A stretch of 6,586 bases of DNA from the NCBI GenBank assembly GCA_963601025.1, contig CAVCDR010000035.1:1-6586 (forward strand), in the 5' to 3' direction. The notes beneath the pieces are model-generated. The model did not search any database and was not told where the DNA came from. It saw only the letters and a program-made list of their open reading frames with translations. Position numbers and translations under genes: made by a program. Source of the stretch: Colivicinus sp963601025 (GTDB taxonomy: Bacteria; Bacillota_I; Bacilli_A; Erysipelotrichales; Erysipelotrichaceae). Below are positions 6,149 to 6,586 of the stretch, piece by piece (position 1 is the first letter of the stretch; every line of letters begins with the position of its first letter).

Positions 6149-6586
6149 TTAGTCTATTATTACGGGATTAATTTGGTTTTTATCAATACTATTATTTTCA
6201 AACAATACTTTTTCAATTATTTCAATATGATTATCTTTAAAAGCTAATGTATATTCATTTATACCATCACATAGTAAATAATTATCATTATTTATATATT
6301 TAACGAACGGATTACGCTTAATATACATAAGTGTTCTATGCCCCTTTATTAAAACATATGGTCTAATAGTAATACCATTTCTTTGTTTATACGCTTCAAT
6401 TAGGTCATAAACCATATTATCAGTTAATTCACTGCTTAACATTATCTTTTTAAACCCCAATCTACTTAATAGTTCATAGGCGTAAGAATTAGATACATTT
6501 AAGGTATAGTAAGCTATCTTTTCGCCCTTATTTAATAGCCCACCTATCTCACTTATAACATTATTATGATATGTACAATCATTATT
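6149..6586 (-). CDS. U32 peptidase-like protein, C-terminal part (5' end beyond window)
   Basis: The frame is open to the very last base, so the 145 visible residues are the end of a longer protein whose start lies outside; a TTG at 6458-6460 is simply an internal Leu codon. The fragment resembles the end of a peptidase U32 domain. TLNVSNSYAYELLSRLGFKK at 28-47 and IMLSSEL at 48-54 match the family pattern of (L)NV.NS followed by LG...LS.EL, and KGHRTLM at 81-87 matches the family's YGR.PLM. Family members include collagenase-like proteases and enzymes that hydroxylate rRNA or tRNA (RlhA, TrhP), many of which bind an iron-sulfur cluster. Where the family usually has CP after PLM, this protein has NPF (N92-P93-F94), so that cysteine is absent. 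The tail (101-145) is short and keeps only C106. Function is therefore uncertain; it may be a divergent or non-catalytic member. The gene ends with TAA 17 bases before the MATE start. Confidence 0.6.
   Translation of the reverse strand, partial: NNDCTYHNNVISEIGGLLNKGEKIAYYTLNVSNSYAYELLSRLGFKKIMLSSELTDNMVYDLIEAYKQRNGITIRPYVLIKGHRTLMYIKRNPFVKYINNDNYLLCDGINEYTLAFKDNHIEIIEKVLFENNSIDKNQINPVIID

Noticed and set aside
6149..6460. A separate 103-residue gene starting at the TTG at 6458-6460
   Set aside because: The same frame continues without a stop to the window edge, and the residues before the TTG fit the U32 pattern, so this is the internal part of a longer gene.
1..6586. Mobile element, CRISPR array, tRNA/rRNA, riboswitch or a novel system
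   Set aside because: Coding sequence of recognisable housekeeping or transporter type fills the window, and no spaced repeats, terminal inverted repeats, cloverleaf or long leader could be found.

Overview
This window is a stretch of low-G+C bacterial chromosome (clearly AT-rich; G+C not counted). Everything real is encoded on the minus strand, so transcription runs from high to low coordinates. Read that way, the order is: the C-terminal end of a U32-peptidase-like protein (truncated by the right edge), a MATE-family efflux transporter, the chromosome-organising ATPase SMC, the signal-recognition-particle receptor FtsY, the small SRP-associated helix-turn-helix protein YlxM, and the N-terminal 164 residues of acetate kinase AckA (truncated by the left edge). 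Four complete and two partial genes fill almost all of the DNA. The largest gap between genes is 32 bases, so no gene-free stretch needs separate description.

The organism looks like a member of the Firmicutes/Mollicutes branch (class Bacilli in the broad sense). The smc-ftsY-ylxM order, the Shine-Dalgarno sequences of AGGAG type and the YlxM sequence all point there. SMC has 981 residues, much shorter than the roughly 1190 usual in Bacillus and close to the size known from mycoplasmas. FtsY lacks a long acidic N-terminal domain. Tryptophan is encoded by TGG where I checked it (FtsY W166, SMC W46), and no frame needs TGA as Trp. This argues against mycoplasmas that use the modified code. An acholeplasma-like, erysipelotrichial or uncultured gut lineage (RF39-like) fits, but that placement is inference.

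The genes look like one or two compact transcription units. The U32-like gene and the MATE gene are separated by 17 bases, and MATE has no visible ribosome-binding site. A 32-base gap upstream of smc holds a good Shine-Dalgarno and two TATAAT hexamers, a possible internal promoter. From smc onward the genes nearly touch or overlap: 3 bases between smc and ftsY, an 11-base overlap between ftsY and ylxM, and 3 bases between ylxM and ackA. Each Shine-Dalgarno in this part lies inside the end of the preceding gene, which suggests translational coupling. SMC serves chromosome segregation. FtsY, and probably YlxM, serve co-translational membrane targeting of proteins. AckA makes ATP from acetyl phosphate. 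The MATE protein is an exporter, and the U32-like protein may be related to RNA-modifying or collagenase-like enzymes.

I found no mobile element, CRISPR array, RNA gene, prophage or obvious novel system. The points worth a second look are modest: the gene neighbourhood (no rnc before smc, no ffh after ylxM, ackA in its place), the short SMC arms, small departures from consensus in FtsY and SMC, a U32-like domain lacking its expected cysteine, and the tandem TATAAT boxes.
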